DNA from: Siphonodentalium dalli
Lineage: Eukaryota > Mollusca > Scaphopoda > Gadilida > Siphonodentaliidae
Length of the DNA stretch: 64,000 bases
Reading direction: 5' to 3'
Assembly: GCA_032622095.1 (NCBI GenBank)
Contig: CP136061.1
Location: 172,615,107-172,679,106 of the forward strand
The notes beneath the pieces are model-generated. The model searched no databases and was not told where the DNA came from. It saw only the letters and a program-made list of their open reading frames with translations. Made by a program: the position numbers and the translations under genes. Shown here piece by piece: positions 37,149-50,062 of the stretch; position 1 is the stretch's first letter; each line of letters opens with the position of its first letter.

Positions 37149-38395
37149 CGAGAGGTCAATCATGATCGGCAGATGTTTAACCCATACCTTGGCGATACTG
37201 TTACTGTTATTTTGTAGTTTCCCTCATTGACTTGTCAATCGAGGCACCACTGTAGCTAGGTCCAGCGCAGTGATCCACTATGAATATCCAATATTTACAT
37301 AATATATCTACACTCACTATTTCTTTGACCTGCACAAAAATTAAATTGTTTTGTGAACAGTTATCGTCAGTCCTGATCTCAATTTGTTTACCCTGCAACC
37401 AGTTTCTGATTTATTTGAAGGTGAATGGCAAAAAGGTACTCTCGGCTCATCTGCTCCAGCGTGGCTGCCTCTTCTTCCTTTATGATGGTAATTTCTTCAA
37501 TGGTAGGATGAGAAGAATCAAGATGAAGTTGAGACAGAAGTTTCGGATCTTCTATGAGGCGAGGGTTCCTTGTTACACCCCCCACTTGTTTAATCTTCTT
37601 TATATATTTTCCCCGAAGGTCTTTATATCCTTGACATTCAGCTATGTTTACAATTGTCGTCATCAGCATATTGATTGAATTTTGCTCTGTTGCACTGCAG
37701 TGTATAAGTTCTCGTCAGCAGTCTGGCCTTGATTTCAGCTCTATGGACATCGTATATCTGATGTATTTGGTTCACCTTGGGAGAGGGTTGAGGTATTTTT
37801 TAGACTTGTCTTCTCAGATATCTTCTCTCTCCATTTTTTTGTCGGTGGAGTAAGTTAGAGCTTTAGCAACCGTTTAAAGTTAACAAAAATTTGATCAAAC
37901 TCATATTCGAACTCGATCTGTATTTTGGGCTGAGAAACACCGATACCGAATTTGGTTCCGATCAGATAACATTTTTTGGAGTTATCGTAGCATGTGTGAA
38001 TTTTAAGTAAAAAAGGACCATAACTCCATAAAAAAAAACTCGGATCAAACCCATATTTGAACTTTAACTGTATTTTGGTCTGAGAAACTCATATACCGAA
38101 TTTGGTCCCGATCAGATAAATTTTTTTGAGTTATCGTAGCATGTGTGAATTCTAAGTAAAAAAAGGGTCATAACTCCATAAAAAAACTCGGATCAAACCC
38201 ATATTTGAACTCGATCTGTATTTTGGTCTGAGAAACTCATATACAAAATTTGGTTCTGATCAGTTAGAAAATGTTTTGAGTTATCGCACCATGCATAAAG
38301 TGTCTACGGACACTCACAGACAGACGGACGGACGACGAGTGGTCAATCCGGACGTCGACACTATGTGTACCATACTATGGTATGGGTACACATAA
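37149..38395 (+). mobile_element. Family C element C3
   Basis: The 5' motif CGAGAGGTCAATCATGATCG is at 37149. Three monomers lie at 37885-38300, then GACAGACGGACGGACGACG and the hairpin GTGTACCATACTATGGTATG-GGTACAC (about 38364-38392) plus A5. Between the 5' motif and the monomers it carries ~600 bp containing a LINE ORF2 tail in the opposite orientation, so this copy has taken up or received foreign sequence. Confidence 0.7.
37388..37800 (-). pseudogene. C-terminal part of a LINE ORF2, frameshifted
   Basis: In one minus-strand frame (about 37790-37650) the translation contains RTYTLQCNRAKFNQYAD. In the next frame (37669-37388) it reads AECQGYKDLRGKYIKKI, then DPKLLSQLHLDSSH and MSREYLFAIHLQ. 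This order (RAKFNQ, a Cys/His segment, a D-x-x-L-L-x-Q-L-x-L-D motif, then SRxL..LH) is the tail that follows reverse transcriptase in many non-LTR retrotransposons. A frameshift near 37650 and an upstream stop show it is dead. No catalytic RT region is present. Confidence 0.5.
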
Positions 38396-38699
38396 AAAGC
38401 CTCCCTCTGCCTGAAAAAGAGCAGGTATTTATTTTTAATGGCCTAACTCTCACATTCACATTTGGCCTTGGGAGCTAGTTTGTTATCATAAGCCATACAA
38501 AATCTCTACCAGTCAGATTACCAGGCAGAGCTCTAGGATATCAATCAACAGAGCTGTCACTCCAAGCAAATTTTGTTAACACTGCCATCTCATTAATTAC
38601 TTTATAATCACCTGGTGTTAAGTAAACATGCTGTGTTCTGATGCACCCTCCTCATATCTCATATAGCTCTGAGTATCTGCTGTTTGTATGTTCTCCATT
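38396..38699. other. No gene seen
   Basis: Unassigned sequence between family C and family B elements. Confidence 0.4.
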
Positions 38700-39055
38700 T
38701 TAGACTCATTTAAACCAAATTTGGTGTGGTCATGCTGGTGGATGTTATAATGGCGTTTGTTTAAAAAAAAAATTATTAACAAGTTTAAAAAAAAAAATTT
38801 AAATGGTGCAAGGAATTGAATCTAAATTAAAATTAAATTAAAAAATATTTTATTTGAATTTTTTTTTTTATTTAGTATTTTTTTTTTTTAATTGGGCAAG
38901 GAGTTCAATCTAAAAAAATAAATATTTTTTAGAGTTACATTGTATGTCCCTAGCCCCACCCATATATGCCCAGTGACCCCATTTGAACAAATCTGTACAC
39001 CAGTCACCCAAGGACCGTCCATACCAATATAAGCTAAATAGGCCTGATGGTTCTT
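38700..39055 (+). mobile_element. Family B element, left piece
   Basis: It starts with an ACCAAATTTGGTGTGGT unit and an A/T tract, then a monomer with CAGTGACCCCATTTGAACAA and CAGTCACCCAAGGACC. It is cut after GGCCTGATGGTTCTT at 39055 by the LINE. The right piece resumes at 54716. Confidence 0.75.
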
Positions 39056-39162
39056 CATCATCATCATTTTATTAGGAACGAGTCTGACTGACTCTTAGTT
39101 CCCGTATTTACATGAATATTCAACTTTTTCGTTGTCACAATAATAAAACACACATACTAAAT

Positions 39163-40026
39163 TTAACATTCTACAATTTGTCCTTCTTCCAAACGGAAGG
39201 TCTTTTTTGGATAATTTTTTTTTCTGTTCTTTAGTTCAGTTCGTAGTTTGTAAAGTGTTTCCATTTTGATTTGTGTGTGGTCTTTGTTGATATATACTTT
39301 TAATTGTCCTGGTTGTCTACATTTATCTCTATTGTATCTTACCGCATCACTGATCATTTGATCTCATATATGCCTTGACTTTAACAGAAGTTTAACAGGT
39401 CGTTTTTTTTTTTCCACTATACTACGTATTCTGTAAAATGACAGAACATCATCTTCATTACTAGTACACTTTAGTCATTTTCCATACTATTTTTGAAATG
39501 GTTTTCCAATCTTCTTTGCGTGAATCATCAGAATCATCATGCGTCGTTGGCTCTGGTACATTTGCCAAAACGGCATTGTAGTCTTTGTTCTCGCCAATGT
39601 TTTTTAACTGGTCGTCTGTATGTATTGGAGTTTGTAATTTCTCGGTGATCGATGTTTCCAGTATTTTCTTTAATTCTTGTATCTCTCTTTTTTGTTGTTC
39701 AAACTTATTTTTTGTTTGTCTCTAAATTCGCTGAACTGTTTCTCCGCTGTCCTCCTAAATGCCTCTATTTGTGAGTATGTCTCTCCATTTTGCATTGATA
39801 TTTTATCTTCACATTTGGTTACTTGCTTTTGCAGTTTTGATACTGTCGTATCTACTTTATCTATTCTTCTTTCCATGTCAGTCATATGTTTCTTCATCTT
39901 TGCGCTATATTTTGTTTCAAAATTTTCGAACCGCTGATCCACCCTGCTATTTATGTGTTCTTCAAATTTATCCATATTAGTTATCACTTTTTCTAAAAAA
40001 AATTTGATGTGTTTCATCCAGTTTCC
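39163..40026 (-). pseudogene. LINE ORF1, coiled-coil and RRM-like C-terminal part
   Basis: Continuing from the insert, residues beginning MKHIKFFLEKVITNMDKFEE form a heptad-rich coiled coil (39995-39700). A single-base shift in an A-run near 39710 moves the frame to EIQELKKILETS. Another shift near 39475 leads to EDVLSFYRIRSIVEKKKRPV, and a TGA near 39362 precedes VYINKDHTQIK and a stop at 39163. The RP-V...S and VYINKD.T motifs match the RRM/CTD of LINE ORF1 proteins. Two frameshifts and one stop make it non-functional. Confidence 0.65.
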
Positions 40027-43000
40027 AATTAGTCCAGGAGATATTGGTCGACCTCTTCACCCCCCCCCCCCCCCAGGACTTAACTTCACCCCACTAATTT
40101 TCTTCCTTAAGGTCTCTTCTAATTTTTTTCACTTGTTAACAAGAAAAAAAAGTGGCCGCAGAGACTCCAGACAAGATGGCGTCCATCATGGCGGCCATTT
40201 TAAAAAAATGCACCAAAATGTCTCTTTGATCGCCATTATAGTAAAGATGATAGCACATGCGGTCTTGTTTTCCGCTCGATTCGTTATGCATATATACAAC
40301 CCTTACAAATTAGCCAAAAATCCGACCCCAGTATCCAATATGGCGGCCAAGATGGCCGCCGAAATGTGAAAATATGCTATTTTTCTGACATGTTACCACC
40401 TTTCGTTTGTCTCTGTGGGAAAATGTTAGAATTTTTGCGTCATGTTATACATTTATCATATAGAGGAGTCATTGGCGAATACATGGGGACCATAATATGC
40501 ATTCATTGCGGGATATTTTTGTCCGATATCACGTTTTCCCAAATGCCGGTATCATAGGTCAAAGCCGAATCTCCGTTAATAACGCGATGTTATGTTTCGA
40601 ATCAATGAATGTTATTGCTATTATAACAACACCCATGCATATATATTTGCAGGAGATACTCGAGCTAGGATTCCTCTAATACCTGAGTTGAGGAATATTT
40701 ACCCAAATCCAAGATGGCTGCCAAAATGGCCACCAGAAATAAAAAATCTCCGAAAATCGCTGATTTTAACATCAGTGAGCATTATTGTCATGACAACTCC
40801 ACACCTGCTTACTATTGTAAGTTGGGAACACTTAGGCGAAGAACTTTCCTTGTACCATATCCAAATAAAAGTCCCCCAATATCCAAAATGGCGCCCACAA
40901 TGGCGGACAGATTTTGAAAAATCACCAAAATTCCCTCATATTCACATCATTGGGCATTATTGTCGAGACAACTCCATCCATGCGTACAGTTGAGTTGGAA
41001 ATACTGAGGTGAAGTAATTACCTTACATCTCATGCAAGAAATGGTTTTCCAAATCGAAGATGGTGGCCAAAATGGCGATCGAAATTTGAAAACAAGTCTA
41101 CATTACTTTACTTTCTTAGGATGGGCGTTATTGTTTCGCGATTTCTACCCACCATTACATGTTGATATGTATGAATTATTCATTAGGGTTTGGCAAGTGA
41201 TACTCACAGTCAATATGGCGACCAACTGGCGGGCAGAAATTGAAAAGAAGCGGATATTATCACATACTAATTTCAACTTTTTGTCATAATATTGATTTGT
41301 ATAAACGAAACGGTACATAATATAAGCCATATATTAGTTCCAATGTAAGTCGTAGCCTTTTGGAAGGATGAAAACCCACAATCGCAATGTGGCATTTCAA
41401 AATCCATTATCCACTAAGGGCTCATACTGGCCGTAACCGTATATAGGTGCGCCGAATAGTCATATTATGACTTCCAAGAATCAAAACAACAGTACCTGAG
41501 CTTATTCTGAATTGCCACATTCAGCATTATCTAGACTCGTTTCCGTCTCTTCGTCAGATTAATCTATCTCACTCACAACAACAGTTCACTACTCTTCTTT
41601 GTAGTAGTGTGCCACTAATCGGAATGTTTCAAACAATACATATGCTGGTGTCCAGCTCACGGTGTTGGTTTCGAAAGCTTGGAATTCTTAGCGAGCTTCA
41701 TTCGTGGTATAGCTTATGGTATAATTCAGATGCTACATATGGGGTATATGCGTCATCTTTTGCGATACACTATACAGGTATTCGGTCGATGCGTATACTA
41801 GCTTTCAGAAGGACCTATCTATCTGCGTATTGTCAGCTTTGGTGACCTAATGGGGTTAACAACGTGTACACCTGGTGATCTTCCCAAAGAGCCACTTCTC
41901 AATATATGGTTCATCAATTCACATACTCATCTAATGCACTGACGTACCCGGACAACTTCTGTATATGGCTTCGAATGTTGAAAGCCCGACATTTGACGGA
42001 TGCATTTCTGCTAAGGCGTAGAAGACCATAATGCATAATATACCCAAACTCATTGAACATGATCATAAGAACAAGCTTGTTGGCGTCCAGCAATCGTCTC
42101 ACCGAACAGATCCAAGCAGATGATAACACTACACACGGTGCTAGTTTGTGGGTATGTGTCATGATAGTGGAAATGAAATTGGACCATGCCTGCACCGCCC
42201 CTTATTTTGTTATGTTTTAGATTCAGACAGGATCTCATGTGTGGCTTTGCTTTCCTTGTATGCTAAGATTGTATGTCCCCATCCGTTTGGAAGCCGTTCT
42301 TAAACAACTGGACCAGGAGTATGCCATTGGCTACTGCTGTATAAGCCCCACCAAGACTGGGGTGTAGTCTTAAAGGCGATACCTTTGATAGTTGGTTGAT
42401 ATGTCATACTCACGCTGGGTGGTATGGTTCAAGAAAGTACAAATGCCATCAACAAAAGGGTGAAATGTTCAACGCGAAGAACATCCAGAGGAACGTTACG
42501 TTGATGAGCTCTTGCATTCAGTTCAACAAACGTTGGTACACCAATGATTTCTTGGTAACATCACCAATGCGACCATTTTCCTGCATGAGACATTAACTAC
42601 TATATTCGAAAGTTATATATATAAAGCTATATGATCATAAAGGTCGCGTTCCCCAACGGCCACAGCCATTGCCATCGAGACTGTAAATTGTTCTTTAAAT
42701 ACATAGTGAAATAAATGCACCACAGTTCCTGACATTTTCTTGAATAATACCGCCCACATACTGACACTAACCCCGAGAGAGGATAACAAAACACGCATAC
42801 ATTCATGCTATAAAGACAGTATCCTTTATAGAGGAGCGGTCTTGACCAGAATTTTTTTTTTTTAATTTTTTTCTTTACACACGGAAAAATTATATATCAT
42901 ATTAAAGTAGAAGATGTAGGCTTCATGTTCCGCCCTGCTGTAAAATGTGAAAGTGGTGCCGTTGCCATGGAAACAGAATGTAAACAATCTAGACACAGTT

Positions 43001-43149
43001 TGATATTAAACCATTTCCGCAAATGGTAAAATTTAATCTAAGCCCATTCTAGGACAGGAACAGACGTTGAAGATCATTTATTGATGATTTGTCCATTATA
43101 AGTATGTTCCAACGATTCCAGTATTAAATAGGATGCACATATAGGTTAC

Positions 43150-43990
43150 ACGGGTCTTTATTGCCATTTTGCGGTGAAAAATGGTGATTTTTGCAAAAAA
43201 TGCGATAATTTTGGAATTGGAACATTTATTGGATACTACATCGGTTACAGTAATAATTTATGCATTATTATGATGGCATCATACGTGTACTTAAAATTAA
43301 TTTGGATAAAACTGCCGAAAAGGCCCAATACCCAGAGAAATACCTGTTACCATGGAAACGATATTTAAAAATACAAAAAATGCCGTTATTGGAAAGAAAT
43401 GAAGACCTATAACCCTTGCGACACAATATAACTTTTTGAAATTTGTTTTCTATGACATGCACTTTTAATCCGGACTTCTGTGTTGGGTAATTGTTGCGGT
43501 TTATTCAGCTGTTGTCATGGAAACGGACCAAATTTTGCCAAATAATGATGTTTTTTTCCCATAGAGCTGACATTTAAAGCATATAATTTTATGAAGCAAA
43601 GCTTATTATCACAACCCGTTATGAGATGTCTCAAAACCTTTTTCAACGATTACTATTTTCCAATCATCCCAGTAGTAGCTAGGATGCACATATAGGATAT
43701 GAAGGTTTTAGTGCCATTTTGGGGTAAAAACTGTTAGTTTTTGCAAAAAATGCAATAATTTTGGAATTGAAACATTTATTAGATACTACATTGGTTACAG
43801 TAATAATTTATACATATTATGATGGCTTCTTACGTGTGCTTCAATCTAGTTTTGATAAAACTGCAGAAAAAGCCCAATACCCGGAGAAATACCTATCGCC
43901 ATGGAAACGATATTTAAAAAATACAAAAAATTTCATTATTGGAAAGAAATGAAGTTCTATAACCATTGCGTCACAAATTAACCTTTTGAA
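43150..43990. repeat. Direct duplication inside each palindrome arm
   Basis: A ~300-bp block (GCAAAAAATGCGATAATTTT, TTACAGTAATAATTTAT, CCATGGAAACGATATTTAAA) occurs at about 43170-43460 and again at 43730-43990. The same pair, inverted, occurs in the right arm (about 50740-51010 and 51290-51560). The duplication therefore predates the palindrome. Confidence 0.8.
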
Positions 43991-44629
43991 TAATGAATAA
44001 TGATGTTTTCCCCTATAAACCGGACATTTAAATTGTGAATTTTATAAAGCAAAACATATTATAACAACCTGTTATAGATGTCTCAAAATCTTCAACTCAT
44101 ATATATAATACAATATAGTGGAATAGTGCACCCCTAAGACGACATTCCTGCAGGTTTGCCAGACAAATTTACCATTAAGTGAACGCACCCTGACATATAA
44201 TACTCATCCGACTCAGAGTACACGTGTTTTGATCATTTTATTCCCAATTTTCTCAGCTCTTTCTGTGGATCTAGACGAAAATTGTCTAAATAGTGATGTG
44301 ATTGGCACAATTTTGTTTAATAATTGGAAATTGTGTGAAAAATTACGGGTATGTTTAAAAACCAACACCACGTATCTGGAAAATGCCATGATAGGATTTA
44401 AAAAGATTTGCTGTCTGGGAATTATGAAACTGATTTGAAAGCAAATAGTTGATGATTATAAGCTACATCCCTAAATAGTAATTACCTGTACTTACTCAGA
44501 ATAACGGCATAACAAGTTCCTGGAATATATTGCATCCGAACCCCTTTGGGTCAAATGTAGACCTGCATGATTAAAATGGGTCAGGTAGTGTGATAATAGT
44601 GAGGATTGCTATGCAAATGCGGTGATATG

Positions 44630-45423
44630 CAGTCTGGGTGAACGTCGACTCTATATTTGAAATATAGAGTCTGGAGCTTATGTAGCCAAAACCATTTCTA
44701 TTCAGCGAAGAGCTTCCCCAAAATGACGTCACGGATTAAAAAAAATACATCGATGATTGACAGGTGTCCCCACGTGTTATTTGTTGTGCTTCGCAATAGT
44801 AATGGCCTGTGTCGCGACATAAATTTACAGCAGATAATATTTGTCGTGTGTGCGACTATTCTTTTTCGGGAGATGAACTCGCTGCATCACCCGGAAAGCT
44901 GCATCCGAGAGCAAAAAATAAGGTCGTCATCAAAAATGATGCTTTAGAACTATTTAAAAGCATAAAATTAAGTCATTTCCTCGGTGTTAACTTTCAGATG
45001 ATTTTTTTACGACAAATAATTTGATTTGCAAACCATGGTACAATAAAGTAAATCAAATACACGGACGTGAGTGAGTTCTATTTATATTTATGGGAGGCCA
45101 AGTTGGTACCATGCGCAGGCCTATCTATCAGGTCTAGCACATCCTTCAAATTAATCCGAATCGTACCGAATATATAATTTCGAAGCCATTGTTTCTGTCT
45201 GTTGTATTTGCAAGCATCGCTTTCGATCGGAGAAATTCCGCTCTGTTACTCCGCCCACTGACACTTGTTTATTAACCCATACGGTTTCATTGGACGGAAA
45301 ATAATTTACGCAATCAATCAGATTACGGAATCCCGAGGACTTGGAAATGAGATTTCGATGTTATCCGTCAGACCTTATATTCAATGTTGTAATGAATATT
45401 TAGGTATGAGTTTACTCAGACTG
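44630..45423. mobile_element. 794-bp TIR element with 9-bp duplication (MULE-like)
   Basis: Ends CAGTCTGGGTGAAC and inverse of CAGTCTGAGTAAAC, flanked by GGTGATATG on both sides (44621-44629, 45424-45432). The right palindrome arm shows the empty site with one copy (50111-50119, inverted). Nine-bp duplications are typical of Mutator-like elements. Near the left end is a perfect hairpin GACTCTATATTTGAAATATAGAGTC-type (44648-44672, arms of 11 bp). It contains a coding-like segment at about 44809-45000 (ICRVCDYSFSGDELA with CxxC), possibly a captured exon. Confidence 0.85.
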
Positions 45424-45606
45424 GGTGATATGGTACGCCATATCTGCCTTATGTCAAGCTCAGGCAATATATCCGGTTAATATATCAATATATGTGGTTA
45501 GTTAGTCAATAGACGCAGCCTCTTTGCAATTATATTTGGCTACTTTGTCAATATTGGAGGTTAGTTAGTCAATATATGCAGCTAATTTGTCAATATATGT
45601 GGTTAG

Positions 45607-47600
45607 GAATTAGTCTCTCAAAAAATTTTTTTTTTTATCGTCATAATAATAATAATATATGTCTAACAGACCCATTTCGCCAAGAAAATTCAAAATCGAG
45701 CAGATATTTATATTATTATGATATTAAAAAAATCGCGGAAATATCCGAAGTCAGTCAATGAGTGCGATCACATGACCACAACGCGGTCACATGACCGATC
45801 ATCTGCATCGACGCTTACCGATGACAGCGGTGGGTGGAGCTTGAAATAATTCCGCCAATCGCGTAACGAGTTGATAAATTGCGCTGGATAATTACCTAAG
45901 CCTTTACGATAAATAGCGATCACGGAATAAAACTGTTTGAATGTGCTGAATTATGAACTGGCTTTACTAGAATGTGGATTATATAACGAATAATGATGGC
46001 TAAAATGCACTTTGGTGCGATAAAAGTTATTTGAAATGAGATTAATTTATGCAGAAATGCAATGAGCGAGCGGAATTTCGTGCAAAACTAATTTAACTGT
46101 TTCTGAAAGAATACAAGTTAGGCCATATGCCGGTACTTCATTCTTCGTTGTATGGTACCAATTTCGGAAGCTAGTTTACACATTAGTGTCACCCCGTTGT
46201 GCGCTATATGCGTACAATTAATTACAAATGGTGTGATTAAAAAGGTGGTAGTTATTGTACTAGTACATGTATCATGATGGCTTGAATTCGTCATAATAAT
46301 GTTCCTGTCTGTTTCTTCACACGAAACATTTTGTGTGGAGAAGTGCACGACTGTGAACAGCTTGCTAAAATCCTTCCAGTCAAGATCGATAAGTGAGTAA
46401 ACAAAATAATTCACTCGAATACACAACAGACAGTTGAAACTACAATAATTATTAGTTAGGCTGCAGTTTGGCATAACGATATTTTTTTTAATTGAAGGCT
46501 AGCCTGGCATTGTTTTTCAGTTTGTTCTTTGTTTTATTTTACGTTTTGATGGCACATATTGACTTTCTAGAGAGGATATTTTTGAATTGTTAGCATAGAA
46601 AAACTCCAATGATTGCCTCTAATACAGAGCGTCCATGGTTTCGTCGCGGTGTAGACAATAAAGAGCGTTCTCAATTATGAACGTGCTCTATTTCAATGTC
46701 ATGGGTGATTTTGTATGTGGTATTGTGACAATTAAATATAAAGAGCGTCCATGCTTCCGTCTCCCAAAAGCGGTAGACAATAAAGAGCGTTCTAAATTAC
46801 GCACTGTGTTGTATTTTTGGAGGTACTAAATAATGGATCGCTAGCCCACCCACAACTGAACACACTACATCTACTAGCCATCTTGGAATATGTGGAGATG
46901 ACAGATACTCGGGATATTTATATCGAAAGTAAAACAACAAACAAACACAAAACAAAGGCGCATAAATAGAGTTAACATTATTCAGCCCAGTGTTTATATA
47001 AATTTGGGCGCTTCTTATATATGTATGATCAGAGAGATAATGTTCGAATTCTTTCTATTCACTTTGTGGCATATAGAGTGCAAACAAGTTCGTGACTGAT
47101 GAATAGTCACTGAGTGATTACAAATCACCGAGTGAATACGCGAGACAATCAAAGCACTATTACTGCCATCTATTTACCAAAACAGACATGTGCCGGCATG
47201 TTAATTATTAATGGCTACAAAAACAACAATCATTCTAGGGGCTATTAATTACTTTATTCACATAGCTATTGTCTTCTATTCCAGATAAACGGCCAAAGCG
47301 TAACGTAATCTATAAACCACACGCGCACATACGACTCCGCATTTTAGTATCGGCTGACTTACGATTACGTCCTCGTAGTCTGCATAATAAACTCCGGCTC
47401 CGAATCTGCGTTTTTAATTCGCTCCCCACAAGTACGTCACTCGTAGTTTAGTCACGGAAATCTCCGAATACCGGTGCTGGTATTATTTATTTATTTTACG
47501 GGTTATTTATTATGCGATCGGAATGGGACTTGGATCATTTTAATCACAACAGGGAGGGCTTTCCGATTGCGTTTTGTAGTTTCTAGAGCGAATAAATCCT
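45607..47600. mobile_element. ~2.0-kb insertion in left arm, class unknown
   Basis: The right arm reads without a break across the corresponding site (GGTTAGTTAAGTCAATATAT, inverted, near 49930). The left arm has 2 kb between GGTTAG and TTAAGTAAAT. No terminal repeat or duplication is evident. Inside are two copies of AAAGAGCGTTCT with AGAGCGTCCATG (46628-46800) and no gene. It could be several events or a deletion in the right arm. Confidence 0.6.
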
Positions 47601-47866
47601 TTAAGTAAATATATGCAGCTACTTTGCAAATATATGCAGCTACGTTTCCAAAATATGTGGTTAGTTGATCAATACTTTGTCCATTAATTTGGTTAGTTAG
47701 TCAATATATGTAGCAAATTAGTCAATATATTCGGTTAGTTAGTCATTATATGCAGTTTCTTTGTCAATATATGTGGTAAGTTAGTCAATATATACATCTA
47801 TTTTGCCAAAATGTGCAATTGCTTGACAATATATCCAGCTACTTTATCAATATATATATATATATA

Positions 47867-48424
47867 CTAGCCGATGAGCCCGACGTTGTCCGGGCTATTC
47901 AAAACCCAAATTTCAAGTCGATAGCTCTACCCAGACCGACGTTGTCTGGGCTATTCAAAAACCAAATTTCAAGTCGATAGCTCCACCCGTATCCGAGATC
48001 TCGTCTGCGCATGCACGAAGCTGGTGTCGCACGGGCTCGGCGACCCGATAAAATTCGTATCCGGGGCAAGATACATTCACATACCAAATTTCAAGTCGAT
48101 AGCTCCACCTGTATCCGAGATCTCGTCTGCGAATGCGCGAAGCTGGCGTCGCACGGGCTCGGCGACCCGATAAAATTCGTATCCGGGGCAAGATACATTC
48201 AAATACCAAATTTCAAGTCGATAGCGCCACCCGTTTCCGAGATCTCGTCTGCGCATGCGCGAAGCGGGCGCCGCACGGGCTCGCCAATACGACAACGTCC
48301 ACCGCCTGGTCAAACTACACACACGTACCAAGTTTCGTCCCGATCGGTCGAGAATCGTAGATTTGTATAAATGACATACAGACAGACATACAGACAAACA
48401 GAGGTCTTCAAAATATATATGAGA
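47867..48424 (-). mobile_element. Non-autonomous Helitron H3
   Basis: Same family as H1 and H2. CTAG is at 47867-47870 next to A, the TC end at 48423-48424 next to T. The hairpin GCCCG...CGGGC is at about 47878-47896, and the 122-bp monomers begin near 47965. It sits inside the 42-bp satellite of the left palindrome arm and is missing from the right arm. A second partial 5' GACGTTGTC(C/T)GGGC block (47939) shows a local duplication. Confidence 0.9.
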
Positions 48425-48429
48425 TGATT

Positions 48430-49335
48430 AGTTTATATATTGTATGCAGCTGCTTAGTCAACATATGTGGTTAGTTAGTCATTATATGCAACTACTTAGT
48501 CAATATTTGTGGTCAGTTAGCCATTATAGGCATCCACATTGTCAATATATGCGGTTAGTTAGTCATTATATGCAGCTACTTAGTCAATATATGTGGTCAG
48601 TTAGTCATTATATGCAGCTACTTAGTCAATATATGCGATCATTTAGTCATTCTATGCAGCTACTTAGTCAATATATGCGGTTAGTTAGTCATTATATGCA
48701 ACTACTTAGTCAATATATATGGTCAGTTAGTCATTATATGCAGCTAATTAGTCAATATTTGCGGTTAGTTAGTCATTATATGCAACTACTTAGTCAATAT
48801 TTGTGGTCAGTTAGTCATTATATTCATCTACTTAGTCAATATATGCGGTCAGTTAATCATTATATGCAACTAATTAGTCAATATTTGGTCAGTTAGTCAT
48901 TATATGCAGCTACTTAGTCAATATATGTGGATAGTTAGTCATTATATGCAGCTACTTAGTCAATATAAGCAGTTAGTTAGTCATTATGTGTAGATAATTA
49001 GTCAACATGTGTGGTTAGTTAGTCACCATATGCAGTTACTCAGTCAATATAAGCAGTTAGTTAGTCATTATATGCAGTTACTTAGTCAATATAAGCAGTT
49101 AGTTAGTCATTATATGCAGCTACTTAGTCAATGTATGCGGTTAGTTAGTCATTATATGCAGTTTCTTTGTCAATATATGTGTTAGTCAGTCATTATATGC
49201 AACTACTTAGTCAATATATGTGATCAGTTAGTCATTATATTTTGCTACTTAGTCAATATATGCGGTTAGATAGTCATTATATGCAGCTACTTTGTCAATA
49301 TATGTGGTCAGTTTGTCATTATATGCAGCTACTTA
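48430..49335 (+). repeat. 42-bp satellite, left arm
   Basis: About 21 copies of a 42-bp unit with TTAGTCATTATATGCAGCTA then CTTAGTCAATATATG(T/C)GG and TCAG/TTAG. Because 42 is a multiple of 3, one frame stays open for 150 codons with a 14-residue period, which is not a gene. Earlier divergent copies lie at 45480-45606 and 47601-47860. Confidence 0.9.
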
Positions 49336-49336
49336 G

Positions 49337-50062
49337 ACAAAGTAGATGCATATATTGACTAACTAACCGCATGTATTGACTAAGTATCTACACATAATGA
49401 CTAACTAACCACACCTATTGACTAAGTAGCTGCATATCATGACCAACTAACCATATATATTGATAAATTAGCTGCATATATTGTCAATGCAATTGCACAT
49501 TTTGACAAAGTAGATGTATCTATTGACTAACTGACCACATTTATTGACAAAGAAACTGCATATAATGACTAACTAGGCACATATATTGACTAATTATCTA
49601 CACATAATGACTAACCACATTTATTGACTAAGTAGCTGCATATAATGACTAACTAACTGCATATATTTACTAAGTAGCTGCATATAATGACTAACTAACT
49701 GCATATATTGACTAAGTAGCTGCATATAATGACTAACTGACCACATATATTGACTAAGTAGCTGCATATAATGACTAACTGACACATATATTGACTAACT
49801 AACCGCATATATTGACTAATTTGCTACATATATTGACTAACTAACCAAATTAATGGCCAAGGTATTGACCAACTAACCACATATATTGGAAACATAGCTG
49901 CATATATTTGCAAAGTAGCTGCATATATTGACTTAACTAACCACATATATTGACAAATTATCTGCATATATTGACTAACTAACCTCCAATATTGACAAAG
50001 TAGCCAAATATAATTGCAAAGAGGCTACATCTATTGACTAACTAACCACATATATTGATATA
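49337..50062 (-). repeat. 42-bp satellite, right arm (inverted)
   Basis: The inverse of the left satellite, starting at the palindrome centre (about 49336, GCTACTTAGACAAAGTAG). Fewer copies than on the left. It ends where the arm continues with GGATATATTGCCTGAGCTTG. Confidence 0.9.

Noticed and set aside
40592-40993. 133-codon ORF with a mirror copy at 53141-53548
   Set aside because: Present only because the palindrome arms match. It is made of AAGATGGC-type repeats and has no domain signature.
45607-47600. Assigning the 2-kb left-arm insert to a LINE or Helitron
   Set aside because: No tail, TIR, hairpin or duplication is visible at the borders; a deletion in the right arm is equally possible.
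48444-48896. 150-codon ORF with a 14-residue period
   Set aside because: It is the 42-bp satellite read in one frame. Forty-two is divisible by three, so the frame stays open without coding meaning.
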